Source of the DNA: UBA7662 sp943369355
GTDB lineage: Bacteria; Bacteroidota; Bacteroidia; UBA7662
Direction: 5' to 3'
NCBI GenBank assembly: GCA_943369355.1
Contig: CALRMX020000003.1
Span: 326,126 to 390,125 of the forward strand
DNA: 64,000 nt
In this document: piece by piece, positions 61,527 through 64,000 of the stretch
How the letters are laid out: the number at the start of each line of letters is the position of its first letter
Numbering within the stretch: the first letter of the stretch is position 1
Made by a program: the position numbers and the translations under genes
The notes under the pieces: generated by a model
Databases searched by the model: none
What the model saw: only the letters and a program-made list of their open reading frames with translations
Told to the model about the DNA's origin: nothing

Positions 61527-62629
61527 GACAAATAATAGTAATACTGTTTATTAGTTTACCCATCACTTCGGCCGCTCAATGGCTCAAGAAACTGCATCCT
61601 GATAGTTTACTGAATAGAAATTTTAAATTTTTACCCGTTCCTATCGTTTACCAAACCCCTGAAACATCTTGGGGGTTCGGGTTAAGTACATCCTATTATT
61701 TCAATACCGCCAAAGAAGCCTCAAGAGCAAAGACCCGAAGTAGTAATTTGCAGTTTCAAGGTGTGCGTACGCTTCGGCAGCAAACCATTACACAATTCAT
61801 TTCTGAGATATTTACGCCCGAAGAGCGCTTGTATATACGAAGTTATATCGGCTACCGGGATTATCTTGACCAATACTTTGGACTTGGAAATACTAGCGCT
61901 GCTGCTGATAGAGAAGATTACCGATTTAAAAGCTGGGTCATTTCAGCCAATATTCGAAAAAATATAGGCAATTATCATTTCCTTGGGTTTAATACGCGTT
62001 TTCAGCGGATGTACGACATTGCCGCTCTTGATTCAGGTGAAATTGCTCTCAATTTGGTAAATGGCTCGAGCCCCAACCGATCTTTCGGCTTTGGGCCCGA
62101 ATGGGTATACGATAACCGAGATAATGTATTTGCTCCAAGAAATGGACGGTTTCTTCTTGCTTCGTTACGCTATTATCCCCGATGGAATTCTAGTTGGCAA
62201 GGCATCAATACCGCGCAATTTGAAAGCCGTTGGTATTTCGAGGGTCCCAAGACTTCAGTTTTCGCCTTTAAAGGCCTATTGGTTCAACAGTTTGGCCCAT
62301 TGGCACCCTTCAGAGAACTCGCTCAACTCGGTGGGGATGACAATTTAAGGGGCTATTTCAAAGGAAGATATCGCGATCGGTCCATGGTTGAAATACAAAG
62401 TGAATATCGTTTTCCGATTTGGTGGGCATTTCGCGGAGTGGTTTTCTGTGGGGTTGGTCAAGTTGGCGAGCAACCAGTCGATTGGTTTAACGCTCCATTG
62501 CGATTAAGTTATGGCGGAGGGCTGCGTATGGTAGTAAATCAAAAAGATCGTGTGACACTACGTCTGGACTATGCACGGACAGGAACCGGAGAAGCAGCCT
62601 TTTACATAGGCTACAATGAAGCTTTCTAA
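61523..62629 (+). CDS. Omp85-family (BamA/TamA-like) outer membrane barrel without POTRA domains
   Basis: 368-residue exported barrel. The GTG at 61523 begins a proper signal peptide (MRQIIVILFISLPITSAAQ) and overlaps the sixA stop by 4 bp; the earlier ATG at 61433 lies inside sixA. The rest is a 16-strand type surface-antigen (D15) barrel with the conserved LGGDDNLRGYFKGRYRDRS region (loop 6-like) and EIQSEYRFPIWWAFRGVVFC, ending in a phenylalanine (NEAF). No POTRA domain is present, so it may be a lipid or small-protein transporter, not an assembly factor. Confidence 0.85.
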   Translation: MRQIIVILFISLPITSAAQWLKKLHPDSLLNRNFKFLPVPIVYQTPETSWGFGLSTSYYFNTAKEASRAKTRSSNLQFQGVRTLRQQTITQFISEIFTPEERLYIRSYIGYRDYLDQYFGLGNTSAAADREDYRFKSWVISANIRKNIGNYHFLGFNTRFQRMYDIAALDSGEIALNLVNGSSPNRSFGFGPEWVYDNRDNVFAPRNGRFLLASLRYYPRWNSSWQGINTAQFESRWYFEGPKTSVFAFKGLLVQQFGPLAPFRELAQLGGDDNLRGYFKGRYRDRSMVEIQSEYRFPIWWAFRGVVFCGVGQVGEQPVDWFNAPLRLSYGGGLRMVVNQKDRVTLRLDYARTGTGEAAFYIGYNEAF

Positions 62630-62642
62630 TTAGCTTTGTAGC

Positions 62643-63218
62643 GTGATAGCCATAGATAAAACACTCATTTCAGAAGATCTTCTTGACAAACATTTCGTTT
62701 GTGACTTAAATGCCTGCAAAGGTGCTTGTTGCGAAGAAGGCGACCTCGGGGCTCCCTTGTTGGATAGCGAAATTGATGAGATTGAAAACAATCTCAAAAG
62801 TATCCGTTCATTTATGAGCGATGAAGGTAAGGCCGTGATGGACAGTCCTGAAGGCTTTTATGAAATGGCACCCGATGGCGAGTTGGTGACCACCACTGTA
62901 GCTGGAAGAGCATGCGTTTTTGCAGTAAAAGGTGACGACAATCAATGGAAGTGTGCCATTGAATTAGCTCATAAAGCTGGAAAGAGTAGCTTTTTGAAAC
63001 CTATTTCTTGCCATCTCTATCCAGTTCGACTTCAAGAGTATCCACAATTCACTGCTGTGAATTACCATCAATGGGACATCTGTGCACCAGCATGCACATG
63101 TGGTTCTGCCCTACAGGTGCCTGTGTTTAAATTTCTCAAGGAACCTCTTATCAGGCGGTTTGGCACGGCTTGGTTTGAACAACTTGAAGCTTATGCAAAG
63201 CACAAAAGTTTAGAGTAG
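62643..63218 (+). CDS. DUF3109 family cysteine-rich protein
   Basis: 191-residue cytosolic protein of the DUF3109/YkgJ-like type. Conserved cysteine motifs: CDLNACKGACCEEGDLG at about 20-36, then ACVFAV, KCAIELAHKAG, SCHLYPVR and ICAPACTCGS, giving about ten cysteines that probably bind a metal, perhaps zinc or Fe-S. Function is not known. The start is GTG at 62643, 13 bp after the barrel gene; a codon that fits the family start. Likely co-transcribed with sixA and the barrel. Confidence 0.9.
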   Translation: MIAIDKTLISEDLLDKHFVCDLNACKGACCEEGDLGAPLLDSEIDEIENNLKSIRSFMSDEGKAVMDSPEGFYEMAPDGELVTTTVAGRACVFAVKGDDNQWKCAIELAHKAGKSSFLKPISCHLYPVRLQEYPQFTAVNYHQWDICAPACTCGSALQVPVFKFLKEPLIRRFGTAWFEQLEAYAKHKSLE

Positions 63219-63253
63219 ACGTATTCGTGCCTATTTCCTAAAGTTATCCCATA

Positions 63254-64000
63254 TCATCGTAAGACGGTGATTGTTCCTTTCTGGTTGTACACTTTGTCGT
63301 TCTTACCTACAAAATTGACGATATAGACATATACCCCCTGACTAACGACTGAACCATCACCAGCCTTCCCATCCCAACCGAGTGTATAATCCGTTGATTC
63401 GAATAGCCGCTCACCCCAGCGGTTGTACACTTGCAAGCTAAAGCCTCTATCTTCTTCGATAAACACACCCTTGCCCCTGAACTCGCGGTTAACTCCCAAC
63501 GGTAAAAACGCGTTCGGAAAATAAATCCGCGGCTGCTGTACCACCTCAATCACATTCGAGGTCACCGTATCCTTCAAGCCCAATGGATTGCTATTGCCCT
63601 CAAGTGCTTGGATGAAGTAAAGGTAATTGCCATCGTTGTCGGTGAATGCCGATATGTCGTCGTCGTAGGCTGGTGCCCCTAACATGGTTTGGTTAATCGG
63701 CAAATACTCCGGGTCGGTTTGTGGTATTCTCCTCAATATCGTGTAACTCTCTACCCCTCCTAACCAACTCGTATAGTCGTTCCATTTTAGCTCATTCGTA
63801 AAGTCAATCGCTGGAACTCCTTGTAAAAAGATGCTACTCGCTACTTCTGATGTGTCGAACAACTGACTGCAGATGTCGTATACCAGCACTCGGTACATAT
63901 ACGCATTCTCGCCAGGCTTCGCCTCGGTATCTACATATCGCTGTGTCCAAAACGGACCGTTTAATACCATCTGTGATACGTCATAGCTCGTCAACTCCCT
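63254..64000 (-). CDS. T9SS type B (gliding motility-associated C-terminal) surface protein, C-terminal part
   Basis: About 248 codons of the C-terminal end of a larger gene entering from the right edge (its frame is open to position 64000). Fibronectin-like segments (YTILRRIPQTDPEY, DNDGNYLYFIQALEGNSN) precede the CHU_C / type B sorting domain PNAFLPLGVNREFRGKGVFI ... LQVYNRWGERLFESTDYTLG and WDGKAGDGSVVSQGVYVYIV. Such domains send large adhesins or surface proteins out by T9SS. The size and the rest of its domains are outside the window. Confidence 0.88.
   Translation of the reverse strand, partial: RELTSYDVSQMVLNGPFWTQRYVDTEAKPGENAYMYRVLVYDICSQLFDTSEVASSIFLQGVPAIDFTNELKWNDYTSWLGGVESYTILRRIPQTDPEYLPINQTMLGAPAYDDDISAFTDNDGNYLYFIQALEGNSNPLGLKDTVTSNVIEVVQQPRIYFPNAFLPLGVNREFRGKGVFIEEDRGFSLQVYNRWGERLFESTDYTLGWDGKAGDGSVVSQGVYVYIVNFVGKNDKVYNQKGTITVLR

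Overview
The window is chromosomal DNA of a member of the Bacteroidota. The evidence is a SusC/SusD pair, six proteins with type IX secretion (T9SS) C-terminal sorting domains, the gliding lipoprotein gene gldH, a type III glutamine synthetase, genes without Shine-Dalgarno sequences, and several upstream sites matching the phylum's TTTG-N19/20-TAnnTTTG promoter. Base composition looks even and no insertion sequence, prophage, integrase or CRISPR array was seen. Order or family cannot be fixed from these data. The window is gene dense: no gap exceeds about 250 bp. One tRNA (Phe) was found. Genes run off both window ends: a DUF6029-type outer membrane protein at the left and a T9SS type B surface protein at the right.

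Layout. 1-3 kb: redox protein, BadF-type sugar kinase, phosphofructokinase. 3.1-14.4 kb: an alpha-glucan (starch) utilisation locus, made of a small T9SS protein, a secreted esterase, a GH13 amylase, SusD, SusC and a divergent 939-residue T9SS-exported GH13 amylase. The small protein resembles the N-terminal beta-sandwich of the large amylase and may serve as the surface glucan binder in place of SusE/SusF. 14.4-18.6 kb: UPF0316 protein, tRNA-Phe, a membrane Fe-S oxidoreductase pair with its conserved small partner. 18.8-25 kb: a PepSY-like gene, purL and a serine hydrolase; then glnN. 25.1-32.2 kb: three tandem lipocalin-like lipoproteins, a holin-like membrane protein coupled to a T9SS nuclease, and a T9SS M36 metallopeptidase. 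32.2-36.9 kb: pheT, a coiled-coil gene, zapA, rny. 37-41.1 kb: glycosyltransferase, purM, an OmpA/PD40 protein. 41.2-49 kb: the Bacteroidota envelope cluster (CBS protein, nadK, two DUF6089 genes, uppS, bamA, two ompH), read leftward and mostly with overlapping or nearly touching genes. 49-54 kb: yqeY-cvpA-pabA, rlpA, sterol desaturase-like, phospholipase C-like, DUF4920 and a c-type cytochrome. 54.2-64 kb: rpsT, radC, a T9SS protein, holB-ricT-gldH, a YheT-type hydrolase, a thioredoxin-like protein, sixA, an Omp85-family barrel, a DUF3109 protein and the T9SS type B fragment.

How it fits together. Glucan would be bound and trimmed outside by T9SS cargo, imported by SusCD, degraded in the periplasm by the second GH13 enzyme and phosphorylated for glycolysis, where pfkA acts. 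RNase Y and a RicT homologue occur in the same window, suggesting a Y-complex-like RNA decay control, though the Bacteroidota RicT carries a long basic tail. Most of the window is conserved core genome. The more unusual points are the small T9SS glucan-locus protein, the lipocalin triplet, the nuclease/holin-like coupling, the tailed RicT, and conserved but unexplained small genes beside zapA and the Fe-S oxidoreductase.
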